This document shows positions 42,219 through 51,970 of a stretch of DNA of 64,000 bases, piece after piece. The position numbers were made by a program, and so were the translations under genes. This DNA comes from Candidatus Enterosoma merdigallinarum (GTDB lineage Bacteria > Bacillota_I > Bacilli_A > RFN20 > CAG-288), in the NCBI GenBank assembly GCA_018714385.1, contig DVNL01000007.1:219657-283656 (forward strand), written 5' to 3'. Positions within the stretch are counted from its first letter, which is position 1. Every line of letters starts with the position of its first letter. The notes below the pieces were generated by a model. That model did not search any database, was not told the DNA's origin, and was given only the letters and a program-made list of their open reading frames with translations.

Positions 42219-42246
42219 AAAAACCGGCTTCAAGGCCGGTTTTTTT
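42219..42246. terminator. Bidirectional terminator between queH and parA
   Basis: AACCGGC-TTCAAG-GCCGGTT with five A before and seven T after. The parA stop codon lies within the loop, so the hairpin also encodes the last parA residues. Confidence 0.92.
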
Positions 42247-43015
42247 CAAGATAGGCCATCACTTCCCTTGCCAGCGCCGCATAGGCGACGGCGGCGGAAG
42301 AAGACGGACGGTATTCGTTGACGGGGAGCCCTTTCATCGAGGCCTCGACCACGGAGACGCTTCTCGGGATGACAGAGTTGAAGACTTTCTCCTTGAAGTT
42401 GGCTCGGATCTCCTGGGCGATTTCGGTCGCGATTTTCGTGCGGGGATCAAACATCGTCAAGACGAGGCCGAGGATTTCCAAGTCCGGGTTGTCCGTCCTC
42501 TGGACCTTGGCGATGGTGGCCAAGAGTTGGCTAAGGGCGTCCAGGGCGAAGTATTCGCATTGGACGGGCGCGATGAGGCTTCTGGCGGCACAGAGGGCAT
42601 TCAGAGACAGAAAACTCAGGGAGGGAGGGCAGTCGATGAGGATGAAATCATAGAGCCTTTTCGTTCGGTCATCGATATGACTCTTCAGAAGGGACAAGGA
42701 AGGTCTTTCCGCTTTCTGTACGAGGTTGCTTTCCAACAGAGCAAGCGAAAGATTGGCTGGGACGAGATGGACATGATGGACGGGAGTCTTGCGGATGGCA
42801 CGCTTGAGTTCGACTTCCCCCAAAAGCACTTCGTTGATCGTTTTCCGGGAAAGCGAAGGGTCGATGCCAAAAGCGCGGGAGCAGCTTCCCTGGGGATCCA
42901 TATCCAGAAGCAGGATTCTTTTGTTGTATTTCTTCAGGGCGGAAGCGAGATTGTAGGCGGTGGTCGTCTTGCCTACTCCACCCTTCTGATTGGCGATGGC
43001 TATGATTTCAGACAT
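42230..43015 (-). CDS. parA: ParA/Soj-family ATPase
   Basis: 261 residues from the ATG at 43015-43013. The deviant Walker A is KGGVGKTTT (signature Lys11), Walker A' LLLDMDPQGS, Walker B FILIDCPPSL. It binds DNA non-specifically and positions chromosomes or other cargo. No parB and no parS-like site is seen next to it, so it is solitary here. A -10 TAAAAT ends 8 nt before the ATG and no ribosome site is present, suggesting a near-leaderless mRNA. Confidence 0.93.
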   Translation of the reverse strand: MSEIIAIANQKGGVGKTTTAYNLASALKKYNKRILLLDMDPQGSCSRAFGIDPSLSRKTINEVLLGEVELKRAIRKTPVHHVHLVPANLSLALLESNLVQKAERPSLSLLKSHIDDRTKRLYDFILIDCPPSLSFLSLNALCAARSLIAPVQCEYFALDALSQLLATIAKVQRTDNPDLEILGLVLTMFDPRTKIATEIAQEIRANFKEKVFNSVIPRSVSVVEASMKGLPVNEYRPSSSAAVAYAALAREVMAYLEKNRP

Positions 43016-43023
43016 ATGCCTAG

Positions 43024-43052
43024 ATTTTAGCATCGGAAGGCCTGCATATAAA
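43024..43052 (-). promoter_or_regulatory. Promoter of parA (near-leaderless)
   Basis: Minus-strand TTTATA (43047-43052) and TAAAAT (43024-43029), spacer 17 bp, 8 nt from the -10 to the ATG. Confidence 0.6.
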
Positions 43053-43068
43053 GGTTGAAATAGTTTTC

Positions 43069-43097
43069 TTGAAATGGGAGAGGCAAACTACTATATT
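43069..43097 (+). promoter_or_regulatory. Promoter of the lipoprotein operon
   Basis: TTGAAA (43069-43074), a 17-bp spacer and TATATT (43092-43097), divergent from the parA promoter 16 bp away. Confidence 0.85.
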
Positions 43098-43143
43098 AGT
43101 AAGGATTATTTCTGTGCGAATGCTATTCACTAGGAGGACACAC

Positions 43144-45141
43144 ATGAATAAAGGCATGAAAACTTTGGCATTGGTGCTGGCCATCAGCGCTACTGCTAGT
43201 GCCCTGACTTCGTGCAACACGGATGACTACGTCTACCCGGACTATCACTGGCAGGACGGCCTCATCGTGACCGTCAACGACAGGGTCTACGAGTACGAAG
43301 ACATCTACAAGCTCATGGAAGGCAAGAAGGAATCGGCCCAGGCGCTTTATGATATCGCCAGCGATGTCGTTGCCCAGCTTGCCACGGAAGTCACCGACGA
43401 TATGAAGGCCGATGTCGAGACGGACATCAGCACGCTCGAGGAGAGCTGGCGCAGCAATGCCAACACGAACGGCACCTCCTATAAAGAGGAAATGGAGAAT
43501 GCCCTCGAGGACGAAGGCGTCGACGATCTCGACGAGCTTCGCGCCAAGAAGCTCTCGCAGCTCCAAATCCAGGAGAACGAGGACAGCTACACGCGAGACG
43601 TCACTCTCGACAACGGTGCCATGTACAACGTCTCGGAAGCCATGACGAAGCGTTTCGTCGAGGAACAGCGTCCTTATCACATCAGCCACATCCTCGTCCA
43701 GGTCGATGCTTCTTCCACCTCCTCCGACGGAACGGCCTTCTATGATGGCCACATTTCTTCGGCCAACGCCACGAAGTTGAGCCAGGTCGTGAGACAGCTC
43801 ACTTCGGCAAGTTCCTTCGGATCGGTCGCCCAGACTCTTTCCGATGACAGCTCCAACGCCAACTATGGCGAACTCGGCGGCTCTTCCGACGATGCCAGCA
43901 ACGCCGTCGGTCTCCAGCTTTCCACGAGCTACGTCAATGAATTCAAGCTCGGTGTCTATGCCTACGATGCCTTCCTCAATCCCGATACGGCCGCAAACAG
44001 CGAGCTGGTCAAGACGTCCACTCGTATGCCCGGTGCCGAAGGCATCGCCAGCGACATCACCAGCGCCGATGCTCTTGAAGGAACCAAGATCGGCAGCGGC
44101 CAGGCCTATGGCATTCCTCTCTCCGTCGCCTTGACGATGGGCGAGGTCGCCGATCAGGAAAGATCCGACAAGGGACAGAACGTCCAGTACACGGACGAGA
44201 CTCAATATCCGAGAAACATTCTCTTCAACAACTACTTCAACAATCATTCCGTGTCCTTCATCTACAACGATGCAGACACCTATGAGGAGACCTTCGTCGC
44301 TCAGATTCATGCCATCGATGCGAGCATCAATTCCATCGCCGACCTGGAAGGCAAGCCGGAATATACCGAGCGCCTTGCCGAGTTCAACCGCATCAACACG
44401 ATGCTTCAGAATGTCAGTGCCAACAAGTTCGAGACGGTCGATACCATCTCCGGCAACCTTGTCGGCTACCAGTGGGATGCGGACAGCAAGGATACCAGCA
44501 TCGGAGCTATCGAAGGCAATCCCGAGATCATGACCGATGGCAAGGGCAATCCGATCATCGTCGTCCGTGCCGGAACGGGTTCTGGCGACAGCGGCTATCA
44601 GGGCATCCACTTCATCACGGTCAATCACGATCCCTTCGTCGATCCGACAGGCGATTACGAATACTGGCGCGTCAACGTCCCCAAGGCCGATGGGACGGGC
44701 TATGATACTGCTGACTATAGCATTGAGCCTTCCTATGTCAACTACGTGAGTTCCGACCCGGGCAACAATTCCACCTATCAGACTCGTATCGACAACGTCC
44801 AGAGGGCCATCCAGGGATTCGACGCCAACATGCAGTTCGATCGCTTCGAGGACAACATCGAGATCGCCGGAACCAAGCTCCAGCTGACTGGCGACATCGG
44901 AAGCAAGCTCTTCGGCGAGAATTACTGGAAGATCATCTCCCAATACATCGAGAACACCAGAGACAGCGCCAAAGCCACTGCCGAGGAAAGCCTCGACGAA
45001 TCTTGGGACGCCTATGTCAAGCTGCTCAGTCTCCAGGAAGACGTGACCCCCAAGAGAGTTGTCCCGACCGTTTGCATCAATGCCTTCCAGAACGGAAGCT
45101 ACAGCGACGAAATGGAGGATATCTGCCATGTTGAGAAATAA
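43144..45141 (+). CDS. Large PrsA-like peptidyl-prolyl isomerase lipoprotein, copy 1
   Basis: 665 residues. A lipoprotein signal peptide ends in ALTSC with lipid-anchored C24. A SurA/PrsA-type helical N-domain (VNDRVYEYEDIYKLM...) is followed by a region resembling a parvulin domain (YHISHILVQVDA ... FGSVAQTLSDDSSNANYGELGG) with a long insertion, then about 400 residues without a clear family. It is over twice the length of B. subtilis PrsA (292). It would help fold secreted proteins outside the membrane. The ATG follows AGGAGGACACAC. The nearby HIT gene echoes the hit-prsA association of Bacillus. Confidence 0.75.
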   Translation: MNKGMKTLALVLAISATASALTSCNTDDYVYPDYHWQDGLIVTVNDRVYEYEDIYKLMEGKKESAQALYDIASDVVAQLATEVTDDMKADVETDISTLEESWRSNANTNGTSYKEEMENALEDEGVDDLDELRAKKLSQLQIQENEDSYTRDVTLDNGAMYNVSEAMTKRFVEEQRPYHISHILVQVDASSTSSDGTAFYDGHISSANATKLSQVVRQLTSASSFGSVAQTLSDDSSNANYGELGGSSDDASNAVGLQLSTSYVNEFKLGVYAYDAFLNPDTAANSELVKTSTRMPGAEGIASDITSADALEGTKIGSGQAYGIPLSVALTMGEVADQERSDKGQNVQYTDETQYPRNILFNNYFNNHSVSFIYNDADTYEETFVAQIHAIDASINSIADLEGKPEYTERLAEFNRINTMLQNVSANKFETVDTISGNLVGYQWDADSKDTSIGAIEGNPEIMTDGKGNPIIVVRAGTGSGDSGYQGIHFITVNHDPFVDPTGDYEYWRVNVPKADGTGYDTADYSIEPSYVNYVSSDPGNNSTYQTRIDNVQRAIQGFDANMQFDRFEDNIEIAGTKLQLTGDIGSKLFGENYWKIISQYIENTRDSAKATAEESLDESWDAYVKLLSLQEDVTPKRVVPTVCINAFQNGSYSDEMEDICHVEK

Positions 45142-46891
45142 GAAAATCAAGCTCCTTTCCGTCCTTGCCCTCTCCCTCATCACGCTGACTTCTTGCGACA
45201 CGGAATACAACCGTTACCCTATCGATTATGACGATCCTCTCTTCGGCGAGGTCGACAATGTCTACGGAAACAAGAAGGAAGACTACTATGACGGCCTTAT
45301 GACATCCGATGAGGTCTACTCCCAGACTCTCAATCAGATTCTTCTCGATGTCGCCGAAGTCGCCCACGATTATACCGACACGAAGCGTGGAACCAGCGTC
45401 TATGGCGTCGCCGATGATTCCTCCATCGCCAGCCGCAATCGCTCCGTCGCCGATGCGACGAAGGAAGACATCACCGCTTCCAACGCTTCCGGAAGCTTCG
45501 ACAACCTTCAGAACAGAGGCGAGGAATCCGTCCTCGGAAACGCGACTTCCGACTCCTACACGATTGACAACCTCTTTTATGAAAAGAAGTTCGTCAAGTA
45601 CTTGAAGGAAGAATTCCAGCTCCCTTCCGATTTCGATGACTCTGCCTTGCAGACGCTTCCCGGAAAGCTCGTCACGCCGTATATGACCTACGAAGATGCC
45701 TTCGAGGCCAACTACGACAGCTACATGGAGAACTATCTCTATGACGACTATGTCCTCAACTATCTGACTGCCGAATACATCTACACCAAGACCTTCACCT
45801 CCATCGGAAACACCAATGCCAGAAAGGTCCAGGTCATCGCTTTGACCGACAGAGAGGACGAACCGGGTTCCGCCCGTCAGCTTCTCGATGCCTATATCGC
45901 CGATTACATCGAGGGCGATAAGAAGGACGAGGACTTCTCCATCCTTTCCAGGCTGTGGAAGGGCATCACTGCCGACGACATCGCCGCTCTCATCGACGAG
46001 AGCGCCTATGGAAACGACACTGCCGCCTACAACGCCGCCGTCGCCGAGATGCAGGCTCGCTATGCTTCTGTCATCCTCACCGATGAGGAAGAACAATGGC
46101 TCGCGGAGCATGGCATCATCTCCACCGACGTCGGAAGCAACACTTCCATCCAGAACACCCTCGCCGGCGAAGTCTATGCGGACCAGCTCGAACTCGAGCG
46201 CAACGCCGAGAACTATTACACCGTCGACACGGCCCTCGAGAGCGAATATACCGGCTCCTATACCTACGACTACCGCACCGGTCTTCGCATGGCCTATGAC
46301 AACATCGCCAAGCTCGACTTCGTCACCGACGGCATCCAGCTCTCTTCCGACGGCCTCTCCGCCCTTCCCGGCGACCTCAAGGATCGTATCTTCTCCAACG
46401 ACTTCACCACGGATCTCGATGAAATCGAAGAGATGCGCGAAGCCGGTAAGAACAACAAGAACCCCGGCATCGACATCACCACTTACAAGAAGGATGGCTA
46501 TCGCTATCTGACCTATCCCGGCACCGCCCAAGACGATCCGGGTATCCTCTATTACGACATCAGCAGCCGCACCTACTATATCGTCCGCATCCTCGACGTC
46601 GTCACCAACACCGCGATGGGAAGATATGGTGCGCCGAACAGCAGCTCCGTCTACAACGATGTCGTGAAGCAGGAGCAGATCGCCAGGGAAGTCGCCTATG
46701 CGATGGCCACGACCAGCACTTACAAGACTGATGCCACCGTCTACTGGCTGAGAAGGACCGAGATCGACTATTCCGACGAGGACTTCCTCGAATACATGAA
46801 GACGAACTACCAGGATCTCTTCCGTACCGAGGCATCCACCGACGGCGATGCCACCATCGTCCTCGAGTCCCAGGACTCCGACGAAGAGTAA
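45128..46891 (+). CDS. Large PrsA-like lipoprotein, copy 2
   Basis: 587 residues from the ATG at 45128 (GGAGG nine nt upstream), overlapping copy 1 by 14 nt. The lipobox is TLTSC with C23. The start of the mature chain resembles copy 1 (CDTEYNRYPIDYDDPLFG against CNTDDYVYPDYHW) and both have helical, Asp/Tyr-rich sequence, but I see no H-I-L parvulin motif. It may be a paralogue that lost isomerase activity and works with copy 1 (inference). Confidence 0.72.
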   Translation: MLRNKKIKLLSVLALSLITLTSCDTEYNRYPIDYDDPLFGEVDNVYGNKKEDYYDGLMTSDEVYSQTLNQILLDVAEVAHDYTDTKRGTSVYGVADDSSIASRNRSVADATKEDITASNASGSFDNLQNRGEESVLGNATSDSYTIDNLFYEKKFVKYLKEEFQLPSDFDDSALQTLPGKLVTPYMTYEDAFEANYDSYMENYLYDDYVLNYLTAEYIYTKTFTSIGNTNARKVQVIALTDREDEPGSARQLLDAYIADYIEGDKKDEDFSILSRLWKGITADDIAALIDESAYGNDTAAYNAAVAEMQARYASVILTDEEEQWLAEHGIISTDVGSNTSIQNTLAGEVYADQLELERNAENYYTVDTALESEYTGSYTYDYRTGLRMAYDNIAKLDFVTDGIQLSSDGLSALPGDLKDRIFSNDFTTDLDEIEEMREAGKNNKNPGIDITTYKKDGYRYLTYPGTAQDDPGILYYDISSRTYYIVRILDVVTNTAMGRYGAPNSSSVYNDVVKQEQIAREVAYAMATTSTYKTDATVYWLRRTEIDYSDEDFLEYMKTNYQDLFRTEASTDGDATIVLESQDSDEE

Positions 46892-46900
46892 GTCATTCGC

Positions 46901-46929
46901 GAGAGGAGGCTTCGGCCTTCTCTCTTTTT
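46901..46929 (+). terminator. Terminator of the lipoprotein operon
   Basis: GAGAGGAGGC and GCCTTCTCTC close a TTCG tetraloop, followed by five T. One G-T pair. The hit ribosome site begins just downstream. Confidence 0.9.
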
Positions 46930-46948
46930 GCAAAAAGGAGGTCGAAAA

Positions 46949-47371
46949 ATGGAAGACAAGAAAGAGAGCTGCCTTTTCTGCCGCATCGCACGCGGGGAAA
47001 TCCCGAGCTACAAAGTCTACGAGGACAACGAAGTCCTGGCCTTTCTGGACATCTCGCCGGCAAGCCGCGGACATACTCTTGTGATACCGAAGGAGCACTT
47101 CCCCGATTTCACCCTGTGCCCGAAGAACATCCTTGCCCATTGCTTCGAGGTGGCCCAGCTCATCGCCCAGGCCCAGATCCGGCAGCTTGGCGCGACGGGG
47201 ACGAACGTGTTGACCAACGTCGGAAAGAGTGCCGGACAGACCGTCCGCCACTTCCATATTCATGTCATCCCTCGCTATGAGGACGACGGACTCCAGCTTG
47301 CCTTCCCGCCCCACCGTCTCGAGGACAAGGAGATGCTTCTGCTTCAGGACAGCATCCGCAAAGGCGTCTAG
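46949..47371 (+). CDS. hit: HIT-family nucleotide-binding hydrolase
   Basis: 140 residues from the ATG at 46949, behind AAGGAGG. The histidine triad is HFHIH (H101, H103, H105) and a zinc pair C8/C11 with H50 is visible, typical of the Hint/HinT branch that hydrolyses purine phosphoramidates. In Bacillus a HIT gene lies close to prsA, as here. Confidence 0.93.
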   Translation: MEDKKESCLFCRIARGEIPSYKVYEDNEVLAFLDISPASRGHTLVIPKEHFPDFTLCPKNILAHCFEVAQLIAQAQIRQLGATGTNVLTNVGKSAGQTVRHFHIHVIPRYEDDGLQLAFPPHRLEDKEMLLLQDSIRKGV

Positions 47372-47386
47372 CCTTTATCACATTTC

Positions 47387-47415
47387 TTGAAGCGCGGCGA
47401 CAAAAACAATAGAAT
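47387..47415 (+). promoter_or_regulatory. Promoter of the suf operon
   Basis: TTGAAG (47387-47392), a 17-bp spacer and TAGAAT (47410-47415). No clear operator was identified near it. Confidence 0.8.
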
Positions 47416-47439
47416 ACCGGTGCTGTTTTAGGAGGCCAC

Positions 47440-48252
47440 ATGGAAGAACTCTGCATCAAAGGCCTCTCGGCCGAAGCCGAGGGCAAGAAAATACTTAAAG
47501 GCATCGATCTCACCGTCCGGAAAGGCGACGTCATCGCCCTTTTGGGACCCAACGGACACGGGAAGAGCACGCTTCTCAACTGCCTTTTGGGTTCTCCTCA
47601 TTATGTCGTGACTTCCGGGACGGCTCTTCTCGATGGCGAAGACATCCTTCCGCTGTCGACGGACGAGAGAAGCCGTCGGGGCCTTTTCATGGCCTTCCAG
47701 AATCCTCCCGATGTTCCCGGCGTCGTCACGATGGATTTCTTCCGCGGCATGGTAAACGCCCATCGGGAGAAGCCGATCTCCCTTTTCGAGTTCTACAAGA
47801 AGACGACGGAGGCCTACAAGGCCGTCGGTTTGGATTCCGACATGGCTTCCCGCCATCTCAACGAAGGCTATTCCGGCGGGGAGAAGAAGCGCAACGAAAT
47901 CCTTCAGATGCTTCTCCTCAAGCCTGCCATCGCCCTTCTCGACGAAATCGACTCCGGTCTCGACGTCGATGCCCTTTCCCTCATAGCCGACAGCATCCTC
48001 AAGGCACGCGAAGAAGGGACGACGTTCATTCTCATCAGCCATTATGACCGTCTTCTGGAACTTGTCCGGCCCAATCGGACTGCCGTCATGATCGACGGCC
48101 GGATCGCTCTCGAAGGCGACTTCTCCCTTGCCAGGCGTATCGCCAAGGAGGGATATTCCTTCCTCGAGAAGGAGAAGGGCATCCTCATCCGCAAGGACGA
48201 GGAAGAAAGGACCTCCATCGGCGTCTGCGGCGCCAAGGTCACGGCGAAATGA
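47440..48252 (+). CDS. sufC: Fe-S assembly ATPase SufC
   Basis: 270 residues, ABC ATPase with Walker A GPNGHGKST, Q-loop FQNPPDVPG, signature YSGGEKKRNEI, Walker B AIALLDEIDSGLD and a switch His. It powers the SufBCD scaffold. First gene of sufC-D-S-U-B-mnmG; ribosome site AGGAGGCCAC. Confidence 0.96.
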   Translation: MEELCIKGLSAEAEGKKILKGIDLTVRKGDVIALLGPNGHGKSTLLNCLLGSPHYVVTSGTALLDGEDILPLSTDERSRRGLFMAFQNPPDVPGVVTMDFFRGMVNAHREKPISLFEFYKKTTEAYKAVGLDSDMASRHLNEGYSGGEKKRNEILQMLLLKPAIALLDEIDSGLDVDALSLIADSILKAREEGTTFILISHYDRLLELVRPNRTAVMIDGRIALEGDFSLARRIAKEGYSFLEKEKGILIRKDEEERTSIGVCGAKVTAK

Positions 48253-48905
48253 AAGACATCATCGATTTTCCGCTCGAAAAGACGGCACCCACAGGCGCCA
48301 AGGCCTTTTTGCTTCTCGACAGACCCCTTCCTCGGGGTGCGAGCTTTGTGATTCCTTCCGAGGAGAGCCTTTCCCTTTCCGTGGTCGATCTTTTCACCGG
48401 AAGCTATGCGTCCACCCTCTCCTTCCGTCTCGGCGAAAGATCCTCCCTGACGATCGAGATCGCCTCCCTTCTCGGGGAAGGCGCGGAGAAAGAATTGACG
48501 ATCGAAGTGTCCCATGAAGGGAAGGAGAGCTTTTCGCGCGTCCGTTTCGTCGGGATCAACCTTTCCGACAAGCCGTTCCGCTTCCGCGGTAACTCTTATA
48601 TCCCGAACGGCATTCATGGCTGCGATACGAGGCAGGAAGGGAGGATAACGAATCTCTCCCCGAATTGCCTTAGCGAGGTCTCCCCGGCTCTTTTCATCAA
48701 GGACAACGATGTCAGGGCGAGCCATGGGGCGGCTCTTGGAACCTATGATGCGGACGTCCTTTATTATCTGACTTCCAGAGGCATCAGCCTTTCCGAGAGC
48801 AAGAGACTCGTCACTTTCGGCTATCTTATGCCCATCGTGGAGAAACTTGCGGACGAGAAGGCCGTCGCGCTTGCCAAGAGGCGCCTGGAGGAGATAAGGC
48901 TATGA
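48249..48905 (+). CDS. sufD: Short SufD-like Fe-S scaffold subunit
   Basis: 218 residues, about half the usual 400 or more. It keeps part of the beta-helix core and the C-terminal helical domain with ASHGAALGTYDADVLYYLTSRG, containing the conserved His and the SufC-contact segment, but lacks the N-terminal helical domain. It overlaps sufC and sufS by 4 nt each. No frameshift is visible, so the shortening looks genuine. Confidence 0.85.
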   Translation: MKDIIDFPLEKTAPTGAKAFLLLDRPLPRGASFVIPSEESLSLSVVDLFTGSYASTLSFRLGERSSLTIEIASLLGEGAEKELTIEVSHEGKESFSRVRFVGINLSDKPFRFRGNSYIPNGIHGCDTRQEGRITNLSPNCLSEVSPALFIKDNDVRASHGAALGTYDADVLYYLTSRGISLSESKRLVTFGYLMPIVEKLADEKAVALAKRRLEEIRL

Positions 48906-50131
48906 GCTTCTCTCCCGAAAAGATCCGAAAGGACTTCCCGATGTATGCCAAGGAGGGGCTCTATGACGGCCTCCCTTTGGTCTATCTGGACAACGCTGCG
49001 ACGACGTTCAAGCCCTATTCGGTGATCCAAAGTCAGGATCGTTATTATACCGACATCACGGCAAATGCCCATCGCGGCGACTACGGACTTGCCCACGCCG
49101 TCGATGTCGCCTTCGAGGGGGCGAGAAAGGAAATCGCCGACTTCATCCATGCCCTGCCCGAGGAGGTCTGCTTCACTTCGGGCGATACGATGGGACTCAA
49201 CGAAGTCGCATACGGCATCGGAAGGACGCTTTCCGCCGGCGATGAAATCGTTCTTTCTCTGGAAGAGCATGCTTCCAATGTCCTTCCTTGGTTCAACGTC
49301 GCCAAAATGACCGGAGCTGTCGTCCGTTATGCGCCGTTGATCAATGGCCGGATCACAGAAGAAAGCCTTAAAGCCGTCTTGTCAAACAAGACCAAGGTCG
49401 TCTCATTTGCGACGGTCTCCAATGTCTTGGGATACGTTCTGGACGTCAAGAGCCTTGCCGCCTTGGCTCACTCCGTCGGCGCCATCTATGTCGAGGACGG
49501 GGCCCAGTCGGTCCCGCATATGGCGACGGATGTCCGTTCCAGCGACGTGGACTTCCTTCTTTTCTCCGGGCACAAGATGCTCGGCCCGGTCGGAATCGGC
49601 GTCATGTATGGGAAGAAAGCGCTTTTGGAACGGATGGAACCCCTTTTCGCCGGCGGCGAGATGAACGCCCGGTTCAGCAAGACCGGAAATGTCTCCCTTG
49701 TCGAGACGCCTTGGAAATTCGAGGCGGGAACACAGAACATCGCAGGAGCCATGGGACTCGCCGAGGCTTGCCGATACCTTCGCTCCGTCGGCTTTTCCGC
49801 CATCCAGGTGCACGAGAAGAAACTTAGGGAGCTGGCGGTGGACGGCCTGAAGGCAAACGGGAATGCCATCCTCTACAACGAGGATGCCGAAAGCGGGATC
49901 GTCACGTTCAACGTGAAGGGGGTCTTCGCCCAGGATGCCGCCGGATATCTCGCAAGCAAGGGCGTCTATGTCCGGTCTGGCCAGCATTGCGCCAAGCTTC
50001 TTCCGGAGGTTCTTTCCTGCGAAGCCACCGTCCGGGCCTCCATCTATCTCTACAACACGGAGGAGGATATTGAAAGGCTTGTCCAGGCAAGCAAGCATGC
50101 GGAGGATTTTCTCGATGTCTTTTTCGCTTGA
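48902..50131 (+). CDS. sufS: Cysteine desulfurase SufS
   Basis: 409 residues, PLP-dependent, group II. PLP is bound by K225 (SGHKMLGPVG) and the persulfide Cys is C363 in RSGQHCAK. It mobilises sulfur from cysteine and passes it to SufU. Start overlaps sufD. Confidence 0.97.
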   Translation: MSFSPEKIRKDFPMYAKEGLYDGLPLVYLDNAATTFKPYSVIQSQDRYYTDITANAHRGDYGLAHAVDVAFEGARKEIADFIHALPEEVCFTSGDTMGLNEVAYGIGRTLSAGDEIVLSLEEHASNVLPWFNVAKMTGAVVRYAPLINGRITEESLKAVLSNKTKVVSFATVSNVLGYVLDVKSLAALAHSVGAIYVEDGAQSVPHMATDVRSSDVDFLLFSGHKMLGPVGIGVMYGKKALLERMEPLFAGGEMNARFSKTGNVSLVETPWKFEAGTQNIAGAMGLAEACRYLRSVGFSAIQVHEKKLRELAVDGLKANGNAILYNEDAESGIVTFNVKGVFAQDAAGYLASKGVYVRSGQHCAKLLPEVLSCEATVRASIYLYNTEEDIERLVQASKHAEDFLDVFFA

Positions 50132-50561
50132 GGATCCGATGGTCCTGAGGGAGATCATCGTCGACCATTACAAGAACCCTCGCAATTTCGAGGATGTCAA
50201 GGATCCCGGCTATGTGACCGTCCACATGGATTCCGCCTCCTGCATCGACGACATCTATATCCACGTCCTGGTGAAGGACGGCGTCATCGCGGATTGCAAA
50301 TGGCACGGGAAGGGCTGCGCCATCTCCACGGCTTCCACGAGCATCCTGACGGAGATGATGATCGGCAAGAAGAAAGAAGAGGCCTATCGGCTCATGGACG
50401 ATTTCAACAGGATGCTGATGGGGGAAGAATATGACAAGGACGAGCTTGGCGAGGCGATCGCCTTCATCAACGTCAACAGACAGCCCAGCCGCATCACCTG
50501 CGCCAACATCGGCTGGCGAGGCATGAAGAAGGCGTTGGAACAGGAGGACAAACATGACTGA
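50115..50561 (+). CDS. sufU: Zinc-dependent sulfur-transfer protein SufU
   Basis: 148 residues from the ATG at 50115 (GGAGG nine nt upstream), overlapping sufS by 17 nt. Ligands C43, D45, C68 and C129 match the SufU zinc site. The insertion between the second and third Cys distinguishes it from IscU. It accepts sulfur from SufS. Confidence 0.95.
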   Translation: MSFSLEDPMVLREIIVDHYKNPRNFEDVKDPGYVTVHMDSASCIDDIYIHVLVKDGVIADCKWHGKGCAISTASTSILTEMMIGKKKEEAYRLMDDFNRMLMGEEYDKDELGEAIAFINVNRQPSRITCANIGWRGMKKALEQEDKHD

Positions 50562-51966
50562 AAAAGAAGAAAAGCTCCTCCTGGACGAGGACGAAAGGAA
50601 GAAATACGAGTTCCGCGACGAGGACGTCGCCATCTTCAGGACGGAGAGGGGACTATCCGAAAAGACCGTCCGGGAGATCAGCGCCATCAAGAAGGAACCC
50701 GACTTCATGCTGGACTTCCGCCTGAAATCCCTCAAGGAATTCTTCTCCCACCATCAGCCGGGATTTGGCCCCGATCTGGATTTCATCGACTTCCAGGACT
50801 ACACCTATTACACCCGCGTGAGCCAAGGCATCGCCGAAAGCTGGGAAGATGTCCCGGATACGATCAAGAACACCTTCGACCGTCTTGGGATTCCGGAAGC
50901 GGAGCAGAAGTTCCTCAGCGGCGTGACCACCCAATATGAGAGCGAGGCGGTCTATTCCAACATGCTCCATGAAGTGAGCGAGAAAGGCGTCGTCTTTTTG
51001 GACACGGACACGGGCTTGAGGGAATATCCTGAGATTTTCAAGAAGTATTTCGGAAAGCTCGTCCCGCCTTCGGACAACAAGTATGCCGCCCTCAACTCAG
51101 CCGTCTGGTCCGGCGGAAGCTTTATCTATGTCCCCAAGGGGGTCAAGCTGGAAAAGCCGCTCCAGTCCTATTTCCGTATCAACAACAAGCGTTCCGGGCA
51201 GTTTGAAAGGACGCTCATCATCTGCGACGACGACTCGGAGCTCAACTATGTCGAAGGCTGCACGGCGCCGATGTATTCCAAGGAGAGCCTTCATGCCGCC
51301 ATCGTCGAGATCTTCGTCGGGAAGAGGGCAAAGATGCGCTATACCACCATCCAGAACTGGTCGTCTTCCATCCTCAACCTGGTGACGCAAAGGGCCATCG
51401 TGGAAGAAGACGGCCTGATGGAATGGGTCGACGGAAACATCGGCTCCAAGCTGTGCATGAAGTATCCCTGCTGTATCCTCAAGGGCGACAGAAGCCGTGG
51501 GTCGACGATATCCGTCGCCGTCGCCGGCAAGGGGCAGTTCCAGGATACGGGAGCGAAGATGATCCATCTCGGAAAGGATACGTCCTCCACCATCATATCT
51601 AAGTCGATATCGAGAAATGGCGGAACGGCAAATTTCCGCGGTCAGATCAAGATTGCCTCTTCTGCAAAACATTCCAAGGCCCACGAAGAATGCGACACAT
51701 TGGTTTTAGACGACCATTCATTTTCCGATACGATTCCGAACAATACCGTCGACAATTCCGATAGCTATCTCGAGCACGAGGCGTCCGTCAGCAAGATCAG
51801 CGAGGATCAGCTCTTCTATCTGATGTCAAGAGGATTGAGCAAGGAGGATGCCACGCAGATGATCGTCATGGGCTTTTTGGAGCCCTTCAGCAAAGAACTT
51901 CCGATGGAATATGCCGTCGAACTCAACCAGCTCATCAAGTTCGACATGTCCGGCTCGGTAGGTTGA
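50554..51966 (+). CDS. sufB: Fe-S cluster scaffold SufB
   Basis: 470 residues. Family hallmarks are [36 protein letters not shown], the beta-helix ([11 protein letters not shown], with a conserved Cys), [13 protein letters not shown], and the C-terminal [18 protein letters not shown]. Scaffold for de novo cluster assembly with SufC and SufD. Confidence 0.97.
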   Translation: MTEKEEKLLLDEDERKKYEFRDEDVAIFRTERGLSEKTVREISAIKKEPDFMLDFRLKSLKEFFSHHQPGFGPDLDFIDFQDYTYYTRVSQGIAESWEDVPDTIKNTFDRLGIPEAEQKFLSGVTTQYESEAVYSNMLHEVSEKGVVFLDTDTGLREYPEIFKKYFGKLVPPSDNKYAALNSAVWSGGSFIYVPKGVKLEKPLQSYFRINNKRSGQFERTLIICDDDSELNYVEGCTAPMYSKESLHAAIVEIFVGKRAKMRYTTIQNWSSSILNLVTQRAIVEEDGLMEWVDGNIGSKLCMKYPCCILKGDRSRGSTISVAVAGKGQFQDTGAKMIHLGKDTSSTIISKSISRNGGTANFRGQIKIASSAKHSKAHEECDTLVLDDHSFSDTIPNNTVDNSDSYLEHEASVSKISEDQLFYLMSRGLSKEDATQMIVMGFLEPFSKELPMEYAVELNQLIKFDMSGSVG

Positions 51967-51970
51967 TTCC

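Noticed and set aside
43123..47314. Two antisense frames of about 700 codons over the lipoprotein genes
   Set aside because: Shadow frames of Asp/Ser/Ala-rich coding sequence; the plus-strand frames have lipoboxes, ribosome sites, promoter and terminator.
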